From: an uncultured Bacillota bacterium
GTDB taxonomy: Bacteria; Bacillota_I; Bacilli_A; RFN20; CAG-826
DNA: 64,000 bases
Direction: 5' to 3'
Assembly: GCA_949289845.1 (NCBI GenBank)
Contig: CASEPN010000002.1
Location: forward strand, 264,502-328,501
Below, in pieces: positions 36,900 through 45,262 of the stretch (its first letter is position 1; each line of letters opens with the position of its first letter). The position numbers and the translations under genes are program-made. The notes beneath the pieces are model-generated. The model did not search any database, was not told the DNA's origin, and saw only the letters and a program-made list of their open reading frames with translations.

Positions 36900-39620
36900 A
36901 TGAAGAAAGTCGTTCTATTACCAGTCCTCGTCCTCGCATCGGCGATGGTCCTCGCCGGATGCGACACCAGCACGACGTCCACTGCCTCCGAGAGCGGTTC
37001 CGAGACCGCGTCCTCCTCCGTCAGCGAGGGGAGCGACAGCGCCTCCGCCTCCGCTTCCGAAAGCGAACCCGAGCCCGAGCCTGCGGACTACACCAAGCTC
37101 GCCGACATCGAGGTCTCCTCGGAAGTCACTTCCCGCGGCGTCTACATGGGCAAGACCGACCTCGTCCGGAGCGACAAAGGGGCTTACAACTACCTCTGGC
37201 TCGCCGACGGGGATGCGGCAGGCGTCGTCTACACGGTCAAGGAAGACCTCTTCGATTCCTCCTGGGTCGCAGGCCAGACCGTCCTTGAGGTGACTGGCAA
37301 GGTCGCCGAGTACAACGAGTTCCTCCAGTTCTCCAACATCACCGCCCTCGAAGCCGTCGAGGATGCCTCCGTCACTTCCGGGAAGGCGATCGAGCTCACC
37401 GGCCAGGAAGTGACGATCGAGGACGTCCACCACCTCTATTCCATCAAGGACGCCGAGGTCGCCTCGATCGCTGGCTCCGGCGAGTTCAAGATCACCCTCG
37501 GCGGGACGAGCTACAACGTCCGCCTGGACAACCGCGACATCGCCGACGGCCCCATCTGGGACGTCAAGGTCGGGGACAAGGTCACGATGACCTCCTTCCT
37601 CAGTGCCTATAAGGGCACCATGCAGTTCATCACCGCCACCGACGTCACCGTCACCCCGGGGGAGGAGGAAGAGCCCGATCCCGAACCGGAAGAGGTGAAG
37701 TATCTCGATGAGATCCTGACCCTTGCCCAGGGCGATACCTACACCGGGCGCGCCGTGTACATGGGTTCCAGCACCCTTGCCAACGACAGGGGCTATAGGA
37801 ACGCGACCTTCGTCGCCGACGGGGACGACTGGTACCAGCTCTATCAGATCGACACCGAGCTCTACGATGCCCTCGGGACCCTCGTCCCGGGAGAGACCGT
37901 CCTCGAGTGGAAGGGCACCATCTCCGACTATGGGGCGACCAAGGAATCCAAGGTAAGCGCAATCTCCGTCGTCACCGACGCTGAGGTGACCGCGGGGTCT
38001 TGGACGCCGCTCGCGGAGGGATACGTTCCCAACCTGGCCGACGTCAACAAGGGCTTCCAGGTGACCGACGCGACCATCGCCCAGCTGTCGAGCGACAAGC
38101 AGAACATCTCCTTCACCCTCGGAGACAACGCAACCGAGTACGACATCTATCTCAACAAGTACAACACCGATCTCACCGTCGACGCGATCGCGAACCTCGA
38201 GGTCGGGGACAAGCTCACCTTCAAGACTTTCGGCGGCGACAACTACGACAGCAAGCACCAGACGAGCGAGTTCCGATTCATCTATATGATCGACCCGGTC
38301 CGCACTCCTGGCGAGGGCGGCGAGGATCCCGAACCCGAGCCCACCGGCACGACGATCGCCGATCTCTATGAGATGGAGATCGACACCGATGCCACCGTCA
38401 GCGGCGTCATCGTGGGCATCTGGAAGCAGGGCATCGTGATCGACGACAACACCGGCACCATCTACCGTTATGACAACCAGTCCGAAACCCTCGGCTTCGA
38501 GGTCGGGGACTACGTGACCGTCTCCGGCGCCATCGGCGAATTCAACGGAATTAGGCAGTTCAACTACTCGAGCGACATCGCTGCTGCCGAAGGGACCGCC
38601 CCGATCCTCACCACCACGACCCCGACCGAATGGACCGCCGCGGACATGGATGCGTTCGTCCCCTCCAGCCGCTCGCCGCTCGTGAAGATCGCCGGCAACG
38701 TCGATTCCCTCGGGCAGTACAACAACGTCACCGTCCCGGGCGCCGAGAAGACGCTGAGCCTCTTCCTTTCCGAATCCATCTCCGCCACCCTCGAGGTCGG
38801 CAAGTCCTATGATTTCACCGGCTACGCGCTCTACATCTCCAGCGGCAAGTACGTCAACGTCCTCATCACCTCCGCGACTGAGATCCAGCCTTCCGCTCCG
38901 ACGGCCATCGAGATCTCGAGCCCTGTCACCGAGATCATGGTCGGCAGGACTGTGGAGCTTTCCGTGAGCTATGAGCCCGCCATTTCCGAAAAGGGCGTCT
39001 CCTGGGCCTCCAGCAGCGATGAGGTCGCCACCGTCGACGACAACGGCGTCGTGACCGCCATCGCCGAGGGCGAGGTCACCATCACCGCCACCTCCACCGC
39101 CGACGAGTCCGTCAAGGACGAAATCGCCCTGACTGTCATCGCCGCTCCCGAGACCACCCTTGCGGGCACCATCGATTTCAGCAGCCTGACTGGGAAGGGC
39201 ACCAAGTATGGCAATGCGGCTGACCTTCAGTCGGACCTGAGCGCTTGCATGGACAGCGAGAATGGTCTTTCCATCACCGTTTCCGCGGTCACGAATGTGT
39301 ACGATGGAAATGGAGCTGGCGGTTACTTGGCGAATACGCCCGGACTTATCAAGACGGGCAAAAGCGGGGAAGGCAGTTCCATCACCGCCACCATCAGCGC
39401 TTCCGTCGTCCGCATCGAAATGGACTGCGCCAAGTGGAACGATAGCGCGAGCGATACCATCTCCCTGAACGGCGTCACCTACGCCGCCCCTGCCTATGAC
39501 AGCGAAACTGCCGAGTGGGGGACCCTTGCCTGGGATTTCGCCGAGGGAACCACTGACTTCAACGTCGAGACGAACGATTGCGTCTTCATCAAGGCGATCC
39601 GCTTCTACGTCGCTGCCTAG
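36900..39620 (+). CDS. Very large surface lipoprotein with repeated OB-like domains and a BIG_2 domain
   Basis: 906 residues. Lipobox L-A-G-C, a 40-residue Ser/Thr/Glu/Pro spacer, then about four beta-barrel-like units ending in G-D-K-V-T, G-D-K-L-T or G-D-Y-V-T-V-S-G, the usual OB pattern, separated by Glu/Pro linkers (near residues 256-264 and 470-480). Residues about 660-755 form a bacterial Ig-like group 2 domain (V-S-W-A-S-S-S-D-E-V-A-T-V, then G-V-V-T-A-I-A-E-G-E-V-T-I-T-A). The last ~150 residues have softer codon bias and lower GC. Likely a surface-anchored binding protein; ligand unknown. GAAGGAAGGAG precedes the ATG. Confidence 0.75.
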   Translation: MKKVVLLPVLVLASAMVLAGCDTSTTSTASESGSETASSSVSEGSDSASASASESEPEPEPADYTKLADIEVSSEVTSRGVYMGKTDLVRSDKGAYNYLWLADGDAAGVVYTVKEDLFDSSWVAGQTVLEVTGKVAEYNEFLQFSNITALEAVEDASVTSGKAIELTGQEVTIEDVHHLYSIKDAEVASIAGSGEFKITLGGTSYNVRLDNRDIADGPIWDVKVGDKVTMTSFLSAYKGTMQFITATDVTVTPGEEEEPDPEPEEVKYLDEILTLAQGDTYTGRAVYMGSSTLANDRGYRNATFVADGDDWYQLYQIDTELYDALGTLVPGETVLEWKGTISDYGATKESKVSAISVVTDAEVTAGSWTPLAEGYVPNLADVNKGFQVTDATIAQLSSDKQNISFTLGDNATEYDIYLNKYNTDLTVDAIANLEVGDKLTFKTFGGDNYDSKHQTSEFRFIYMIDPVRTPGEGGEDPEPEPTGTTIADLYEMEIDTDATVSGVIVGIWKQGIVIDDNTGTIYRYDNQSETLGFEVGDYVTVSGAIGEFNGIRQFNYSSDIAAAEGTAPILTTTTPTEWTAADMDAFVPSSRSPLVKIAGNVDSLGQYNNVTVPGAEKTLSLFLSESISATLEVGKSYDFTGYALYISSGKYVNVLITSATEIQPSAPTAIEISSPVTEIMVGRTVELSVSYEPAISEKGVSWASSSDEVATVDDNGVVTAIAEGEVTITATSTADESVKDEIALTVIAAPETTLAGTIDFSSLTGKGTKYGNAADLQSDLSACMDSENGLSITVSAVTNVYDGNGAGGYLANTPGLIKTGKSGEGSSITATISASVVRIEMDCAKWNDSASDTISLNGVTYAAPAYDSETAEWGTLAWDFAEGTTDFNVETNDCVFIKAIRFYVAA

Positions 39621-39637
39621 TACCTTGTAGGCGCATA

Positions 39638-39662
39638 GGACCCCTCCGGGGGTCCTTTTCTT
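39638..39662 (+). terminator. Rho-independent terminator
   Basis: GGACCCC (39638-39644), loop TCCG, GGGGTCC (39649-39655), then TTTTCTT. A second hairpin without a T-run, GAGCCCCC/GGGGGCTC, lies at 39673-39692. Confidence 0.88.
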
Positions 39663-39698
39663 GTCCTGAAGGGAGCCCCCATAAGGGGGCTCTCCCCA

Positions 39699-39727
39699 TT
39701 GTGTCCCCCTATCCGGGGTCCTATACT
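39699..39727 (+). promoter_or_regulatory. Sigma-A promoter of PFOR
   Basis: TTGTGT (39699-39704), 17-nt spacer with an internal CCCC/GGGG inverted repeat, TATACT (39722-39727). The leader to the ATG at 39760 is about 26 nt and carries CAGGAG. Confidence 0.75.
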
Positions 39728-39759
39728 TCCAAAGAACACAGGAGAACGAATAGACAACA

Positions 39760-42700
39760 ATGCCTGACATCAAGAAGTCGTTCATGTCCGTGGACGGGAA
39801 CACCGCCGCGGCCATCGAGAGCTACTACTTCAGCGAAGTGGCGGCCATCTACCCGATCACTCCCTCCTCCCCGATGGCGGAGTACGTCGACGTCCTCGCC
39901 AGCAAGGGGGAGAAGAACTTCTTCGACTCCCCGGTGAAGGTCGTCGAGATGCAGTCGGAGGCCGGCGCCTCGGGCGCGGTCCACGGCGCCCTCCAGGGCG
40001 GGGCCCTCGCCACCACCTACACCGCCTCCCAGGGCCTCCTCCTCATGATCCCGAACCTCTACAAGTGGGTCGGCGAGGAGCTTCCCGCGGTGCTCCACGT
40101 CTCCGCGCGCTCCCTTGCGACGAGAGCCCTTTCGATCTTCGGCGACCAGGCCGACATCTACGCCTGCCGCCAGACCGGCGCGACGATGATCGCGAGCAAC
40201 TCCGTCCAGGAGATCGCCGACCTCGCGCCGATCGCGCACCTCGTCGCGATCGAGAGCTCCGTCCCCGTCCTCCACTTCTTCGACGGCTTCCGCACCTCCC
40301 ACGAGGTCCAGCGCGTCGAGTTCGTCGACAAGGCCGAATGGAGGAAGCTCCTCCCGATGGAGAAGGTCGAGGAGTTCCGCAAGAGGGCCCTCAACCCCCA
40401 CACCCACCCCGTGACCCGGGGCGGCGCGGAGAACGACGACATCTACTTCCAGGCGAGGGAGGCCCAGAACAGCCACTTCGCGAAGGTCGTCGCGGTCGCC
40501 GAGAAGTACTTCGCCGAGGCCACCAGGCTCACCGGCAGGACCTACGCCCCCTTCGTCTACTACGGGGCGAAGGACGCGGAGAAGGTCATCGTCGCGATGG
40601 GCTCCGTCTGCGAGACCGCGGAGGAGGTCGTCGATGAGCTCCTGAAGCGCGGGGAGAAGGTCGGCCTCGTCAAGGTCCACCTCTACCGCCCCTTCAGCGC
40701 CTCCCTCCTTTCCAAGGCCATCCCTTCCTCGGTCAAGAAGATCGCCGTCCTCGACCGCACCAAGGAGAACGGCTCCGAAGGGGAGCCGCTCTACCTCGAC
40801 GTCGCCGTCGCCCTCATGAACGAGGGGCGGAAGTTCGAGAAGATCCTCGGGGGCCGCTACGGGCTCTCCAGCAAGGACACCCAGCCCAAGGACGTGAAGG
40901 CCGTCTACGACTTCCTCGACAGGGAGGACGCCTGGAACGGCTTCACCATCGGGATCGAGGACGACGTCACGCACCTTTCGATTCCCAGCGACCCGAAGTT
41001 CGTCATCCCCCACGCCTACACGAGCTGCCTCTTCTACGGCCTTGGCTCGGACGGGACGGTCTCGGCGAACAAGAGCTCCGTTAAGATCATCGGGGATGCC
41101 ACCGGGCAGTACGCCCAGGCCTACTTCCAGTACGACTCCAGAAAGGCCGGCGGCACCACGAGGAGCCACCTCCGCTTCGGGAAGGAGCCCATCAAGAGCG
41201 AGTACTACGTCAAGAACGCGGACTTCATCTCCTGCTCGCTCGACACCTACATCCTCCGCTTCGACATCCTCCAGAACCTGAAGGAGGGCGGCACCTTCCT
41301 CCTCAACACCGACATGTCGGACGAGGAGCTTGAGAAGGCGATGCCCAACCGCATGAAGCACCTCCTCGCCGAGAAGCACGCCCGCCTCTATGTCATCGAC
41401 GCGAACCGCATCGCCCGCGAGATCGGGATGGGCCGGCACACGAACACCATCCTCCAGGCCTCCTTCTTCTACCTGAACCCGCAAATCATGCCCTACGAAG
41501 AGGCGAAGGCGTGGATGAAGAAGTTCGCCGAGAAGAGCTACGCCAAGAAGGGCCAGAAGGTCGTCGAGCTCAACTGGCGCGCGATCGACGCCGGGACCGA
41601 GGGCCTCCGCGAGGTCAAGGTGAAGCCCGAGTGGATCGATTGCCCCGTCCTCAAGGTCGTGCCCACTGGCGAGGACGAGTACTTCGACTCCTACGTCGAG
41701 ACCATCGACCGCCTCGACGGGGACGAGCTCCCGACCTCCGCCTTCCTCAAGAGCGAGCTCGAGGATGGCACGATGGAGCCCAACATCACCTTCCGCCAGA
41801 AGAGGGCGATCGCCGACATGGTCCCCCAGTGGAACCCGGCCTACTGCATCCAGTGCAACCAGTGCGCCTTCGTCTGCCCCCATGCGACCATCCGCCCCTT
41901 CCTCCTCGACGAGAAGGAGCTTGAGAACGCCCCCGAGGTCGTGAAGAACGGGGTTAAGGACGCGATGGGCCCGACCGCGAAGGGCCTCAAGTACCGCATC
42001 CAGGTGTCGACGATGAACTGCGTCGGCTGCGGGCTCTGCGTCTCCGAGTGCATGGCCAACCAGACCGCGAAGAGGCTCGGGAACGACCACTTCGCCCTGA
42101 AGATGGTCGAGGCCAAGAGCCAGTTCGCCGAGCAGGAGGGCGCCGACTACCTGTACAAGCACGTCGCCTACAAGGCCGACAAGTACCCCCTGACCAACCC
42201 CAAGGGCGTGGGCTTCCTCATGCCCTACATGGAGGTCTCGGGCGCCTGCGCCGGCTGCGGCGAGGCCCCCTACTACCGACTCGTGACCCAGCTCTTCGGG
42301 AAGGACATGCTCGTGGCCAACGCGACCGGATGCAGCTCCATCTACTGCGGCTCGACGCCCCTCACCCCCTTCGTCACCGACAAGGACGGCCAGGGCCCGG
42401 CCTGGGCGAACTCCCTCTTCGAGGATAACGCCGAGTACGGCTTCGGCATGAGGATCGCCACCGACTACAAGCTCAGCCAGATCGTCCGCATCCTCAAGGA
42501 CATGATCGCCTCCGGGAAGGGCGAGGAGACGCTCGTCAAGGCCGCGGAGGACTATCTCGCCCACATCAAGGACAAGAGCTACGTCCGCTCCCTCGTCCCG
42601 ACCCTCATGGAGGAGGTCGAGAAGAGCGCCTACGAGCCGGTCAAGGAGCTCCGCGAGTACTACCGCGACCTCATCGACAAGTCGGTTTGGATCGTCGGCG

Positions 42701-43329
42701 GCGACGGCTGGAGCTACGACATCGGCTACGGTGGCCTCGACCACGTCCTCGCCAACGAAGCGGACGTGAACGTCCTCGTCCTCGACACGGAGGTCTACTC
42801 CAACACCGGCGGCCAGGCCTCGAAGAGCAGCCAGACCGGGTCCATCAACAAGTTCACCGCCTCCGGCAAGAAGGAGGCGAAGAAGAACCTCGCCCTCATG
42901 GCGATGGCCTACGGGCACGTCTACGTCGCCCAGATCGCCCTCGGCGCGAACCCGATGGCGGCCATCAAGGCCCTCAAGGAGGCGGAAAGCTACGACGGGC
43001 CCTCGCTCGTGATCTGCTACTGCCCCTGCGTCAACCAGGGCATCAAGGGCGGCCTCGTGAACTCCATCCGCGAGGAGAAGGACGCCGTCGAGTGCGGCTA
43101 CTTCACCTGCTTCCGCTACGACCCGAGGAGGGTTGCCGAAGGCAAGCCCGGCCTTGAGATCGACAACCCCAAGGAGCCCGACTTCACGAAGTTCCGCGAC
43201 TTCGTCATGAAGGAGACGCGCTTCAGCCAGCTCCCGGTCGTGAACCCGGAGCACGCCGAGGAGCTCCTCAAGAAGAGCGAGGCCTACGCCATCAAGAGGT
43301 GGGAGGCCATCAAGAAGTTCGGCCTCTAG
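39760..43329 (+). CDS. nifJ: Pyruvate:ferredoxin (flavodoxin) oxidoreductase
   Basis: 1189 residues, the single-chain homodimeric PFOR that converts pyruvate and CoA to acetyl-CoA, CO2 and reduced ferredoxin or flavodoxin. The Y-P-I-T-P-S-S-P-M-A-E motif (about 26-36) opens domain I. The two 4Fe-4S ferredoxin motifs begin at Cys696 (C-I-Q-C-N-Q-C) and Cys754 (C-V-G-C-G-L-C), a third cluster motif C-A-G-C-G-E lies later, and the thiamine-diphosphate site G-D-G-W-S-Y-D-I-G is near 982. All are intact. It implies strictly anaerobic pyruvate metabolism; flavodoxin at 8497 is a possible acceptor. Confidence 0.97.
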   Translation: MPDIKKSFMSVDGNTAAAIESYYFSEVAAIYPITPSSPMAEYVDVLASKGEKNFFDSPVKVVEMQSEAGASGAVHGALQGGALATTYTASQGLLLMIPNLYKWVGEELPAVLHVSARSLATRALSIFGDQADIYACRQTGATMIASNSVQEIADLAPIAHLVAIESSVPVLHFFDGFRTSHEVQRVEFVDKAEWRKLLPMEKVEEFRKRALNPHTHPVTRGGAENDDIYFQAREAQNSHFAKVVAVAEKYFAEATRLTGRTYAPFVYYGAKDAEKVIVAMGSVCETAEEVVDELLKRGEKVGLVKVHLYRPFSASLLSKAIPSSVKKIAVLDRTKENGSEGEPLYLDVAVALMNEGRKFEKILGGRYGLSSKDTQPKDVKAVYDFLDREDAWNGFTIGIEDDVTHLSIPSDPKFVIPHAYTSCLFYGLGSDGTVSANKSSVKIIGDATGQYAQAYFQYDSRKAGGTTRSHLRFGKEPIKSEYYVKNADFISCSLDTYILRFDILQNLKEGGTFLLNTDMSDEELEKAMPNRMKHLLAEKHARLYVIDANRIAREIGMGRHTNTILQASFFYLNPQIMPYEEAKAWMKKFAEKSYAKKGQKVVELNWRAIDAGTEGLREVKVKPEWIDCPVLKVVPTGEDEYFDSYVETIDRLDGDELPTSAFLKSELEDGTMEPNITFRQKRAIADMVPQWNPAYCIQCNQCAFVCPHATIRPFLLDEKELENAPEVVKNGVKDAMGPTAKGLKYRIQVSTMNCVGCGLCVSECMANQTAKRLGNDHFALKMVEAKSQFAEQEGADYLYKHVAYKADKYPLTNPKGVGFLMPYMEVSGACAGCGEAPYYRLVTQLFGKDMLVANATGCSSIYCGSTPLTPFVTDKDGQGPAWANSLFEDNAEYGFGMRIATDYKLSQIVRILKDMIASGKGEETLVKAAEDYLAHIKDKSYVRSLVPTLMEEVEKSAYEPVKELREYYRDLIDKSVWIVGGDGWSYDIGYGGLDHVLANEADVNVLVLDTEVYSNTGGQASKSSQTGSINKFTASGKKEAKKNLALMAMAYGHVYVAQIALGANPMAAIKALKEAESYDGPSLVICYCPCVNQGIKGGLVNSIREEKDAVECGYFTCFRYDPRRVAEGKPGLEIDNPKEPDFTKFRDFVMKETRFSQLPVVNPEHAEELLKKSEAYAIKRWEAIKKFGL

Positions 43330-43344
43330 GCCATGACGTCATGG

Positions 43345-43371
43345 GGAGGGCCCGGAAGGGCCCTCCTTTTC
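43345..43371 (+). terminator. Rho-independent terminator after PFOR
   Basis: GGAGGGCCC (43345-43353), loop GGAA, GGGCCCTCC (43358-43366), then TTTTCTT. A 14-bp palindrome CCATGACGTCATGG (43331-43344) lies between it and the stop codon. Confidence 0.92.
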
Positions 43372-43411
43372 TTATGTCCCCGCGCTCCCTCTCTTGCGCC
43401 AAAGATTAGGG

Positions 43412-43457
43412 AAATCGACTGCCAAAAATACCAGAAATAGACTGCCAAAGATTCCAG
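43412..43457. repeat. Two imperfect tandem 23-bp repeats
   Basis: Units 43412-43434 and 43435-43457 match at 20 of 23 positions; each contains GACTGCCAAA. The stretch from 43372 to 43650 is otherwise without a recognised gene and is lower in GC than its flanks. Confidence 0.7.
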
Positions 43458-43650
43458 TTTGCTTGTATTTGCTCGCATATGATGGAATTCACCATGTCGA
43501 TGTCAGTAGGCTCTCGCGCTTATTTGGCAGGCGATTCCTCCCGCCTTTCGCGCAAGGGCAAGCCTGGGCCGCTGTCCGCTCCGTATCTCCTGGAAAACCT
43601 TGGTTTTTCGGCGGGCTGGACGGGAATATGGCGAAGGTCGGCACCGAATC

Positions 43651-43672
43651 AAAAAGGCCGCTTTCCGCGGCC
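43651..43672 (-). terminator. Terminator of tRNA-Pro
   Basis: On the minus strand GGCCGC (43672-43667), loop GGAAA, GCGGCC (43661-43656), then TTTTT. Confidence 0.88.
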
Positions 43673-43683
43673 TCTTCTTCATC

Positions 43684-43760
43684 TGGTCGGAACGACGAGA
43701 TTTGAACTCGCGACCCCTACCACCCCAAGGTAGTGCACTACCAAGCTGTGCTACGTCCCG
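43684..43760 (-). tRNA. tRNA-Pro (GGG)
   Basis: A 77-nt cloverleaf on the minus strand: acceptor CGGGACG with CGTTCCG, anticodon stem CTACC/GGTAG with loop TTGGGGT giving anticodon GGG, T-loop TTCAAAT, and an encoded CCA. A TATAGT box is 12 nt upstream (43777-43772). Confidence 0.95.
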
Positions 43761-43796
43761 GACGCGTGGTTACTATACTCGCTTTCCTAAGGATAT

Positions 43797-44309
43797 CTAC
43801 TCCGACTTGGCCTCGGGGATGGAGGAGGAGAGGGCTTCCCCTTCGCTTGCGGAGGTCGACGAGGGAAGAAGGGCCTCGCTTGTGACCGCGACGCCTCCCT
43901 TGGTGAAGACGAAGAGCGGTTCCGACCCCGCGGAGGGGCCCATGAACGAAATGGCGTCCACCCCGTTATAGGTAAGGAGGGCGACGCTCGTGCGGTAGCG
44001 GCTTTCCCCGATCGTCAGGAGTCCCTGCATCGTCCCGGAAAGGAAGCCGTCCAGGGAACAGGGAAGAGCGGTCTCCCTCTGGTCGACGAGAGAAAGCTCG
44101 AGAAGATAGTAGGAGCCGTTCCAGTTCAGGAAGTTCCCGTTCTCCTCGTCGCTCAGGCTTACCTTGAGCGTGCCTTCGAACTCGTCCTTCATCGTCCCGA
44201 TCCCGGATTCCGGAATCGTCCAAGTGCCTAGGAGGATGTCGGGCTTCTCCACGCAGGAGGCAAGGGGGAGGGACAGGAGGAGGGGGACGAGGAAGGCCGC
44301 TTTCTTCAT
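43797..44309 (-). CDS. Small lipoprotein of unknown function
   Basis: 170 residues. The signal peptide has lipobox L-A-S-C (Cys19). The mature part begins L-L-G-T-W-T-I-P, a pattern seen at the start of lipocalin-like or META-like small beta-barrels, and ends in a Ser/Glu-rich tail. No enzyme motif. The TAGGAT at 44321-44316 is 6 nt from the ATG, so the mRNA is probably leaderless. It is transcribed towards tRNA-Pro. Confidence 0.7.
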   Translation of the reverse strand: MKKAAFLVPLLLSLPLASCVEKPDILLGTWTIPESGIGTMKDEFEGTLKVSLSDEENGNFLNWNGSYYLLELSLVDQRETALPCSLDGFLSGTMQGLLTIGESRYRTSVALLTYNGVDAISFMGPSAGSEPLFVFTKGGVAVTSEALLPSSTSASEGEALSSSIPEAKSE

Positions 44310-44367
44310 GGGGCTATCCTATCGCACCTAGGCGCGGCAGGCATTCATTTCCCAAAAGGGAACGAGG

Positions 44368-44976
44368 TCAGTAGGCAAACTCGAAGGAAAGCGATCCGAG
44401 GCCCTCCGGTTCCAGGAACGCCATCACTAGGATTCCCTTCTCGGTGAATTTCAAGCTGTGACCGAAGCCCGGATTATAGTAGTCCTTGAGTTCTTCCTCG
44501 GGAACGCTCTTTAGAGATCCGGAAGGATAGGCACTTCTGCTGAGGATAAGGTTCCAGTTCGCCTCGGGGAACCTATGGCACTTGGTGTAAAGCACGTCGA
44601 ACGACCGGCCGTCCTTTTCCACGGTCAGGGAGAAGGAGTAGTTTCCTCCCTGGAAGGAGAAGGCATTCACGAGGCATTTCTCTTATTCCCGGAGATACTG
44701 ATCATCGGAAGGCACGACGTAATCCACTTTCCTTTGGAAGCCCGCCAAATCTTCCTCTTCGCGGAGCACTAGCGTGGCGGTCGCCCCTTCGTCCTGGGTA
44801 ACATACGTCCCGGGGACAGGGCGGTGGGTGTTCATATCTTCGATGACAGCCATGGTGACGGGAATGGCGATCGCGATGGCCGTAATGAGCACGAGGAAGC
44901 TCGAAAGGAAAATGATCACAGCCTTCTTGCCTGTGGAGAGGTTAATCCACCAGAGTTTCAGACGAAGTGCTGCCAT
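44368..44976 (-). pseudogene. Membrane-anchored protein gene interrupted by an in-frame stop codon
   Basis: Two open frames, 44976-44683 (97 residues) and 44670-44368 (100 residues), are in the same frame and separated only by one TAA (44685-44683) and four sense codons. The first part has a cytoplasmic start, a membrane segment (about residues 17-42) and an outer domain beginning P-G-T-Y-V-T; the second continues with strands such as F-S-L-T-V-E and ends in F-E-F-A-Y. The GTG that could start the second frame has no ribosome site. One original gene of about 201 residues with a nonsense mutation, or a sequencing error, explains it best. Confidence 0.6.
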
Positions 44977-45247
44977 ATCTTATTTTAGTAAACATCCATA
45001 TTGTCCGCGTTGAGGAAGGTCATTATTCGTGTTTCCGAAATTAGAAGGGAGATTTACAAGGTTATCATAATAGATCAGCGGGACATAATTCGTTCAGGGC
45101 CGCGATGCGCAGGGGAATTGCCCGGCAGGTTGCTCCGCTCTGGGCCCTACCTTGCCCAAGGTAGGGCGGCTCCGGGGCGGTAACCGGTTTCCTGAGCCAC
45201 ACATTTTCTTCCTGAGCAAGCCTCCGGAATATAGGTTGGCGTCCCGC
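44977..45247. other. Intergenic region with one stable hairpin
   Basis: Between the split gene and uvrA. It holds a 10-bp perfect inverted repeat GCCCTACCTT/AAGGTAGGGC (45144-45153 and 45158-45167, loop GCCC) without a T-run. The left part (44978-45090) is AT-rich and could hold the promoter of the minus-strand gene. No gene is seen. Confidence 0.5.
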
Positions 45248-45253
45248 TATAAT
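45248..45253 (+). promoter_or_regulatory. -10 element of uvrA, 9 nt before the start
   Basis: TATAAT at 45248-45253; transcription would begin 2-3 nt before the ATG at 45263. No ribosome site is present. Confidence 0.6.
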
Positions 45254-45262
45254 CTCCGGGCA

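Noticed and set aside
42301..43157. Arginine-rich open frames inside PFOR, EF-G, glpK and others on the plus strand.
   Set aside because: They are +1 or +2 frame shadows with no ribosome sites or homology signals.
36918..43254. Very long minus-strand open frames opposite the lipoproteins and PFOR (965 and 1177 codons).
   Set aside because: They are repetitive, rich in Asp/Val/Gly/Arg and mirror the GC-rich codons of the true genes on the plus strand.
45144..45167. Ten-bp hairpin before uvrA as a riboswitch or terminator.
   Set aside because: No T-run and no conserved riboswitch features were seen; kept only as an intergenic hairpin.
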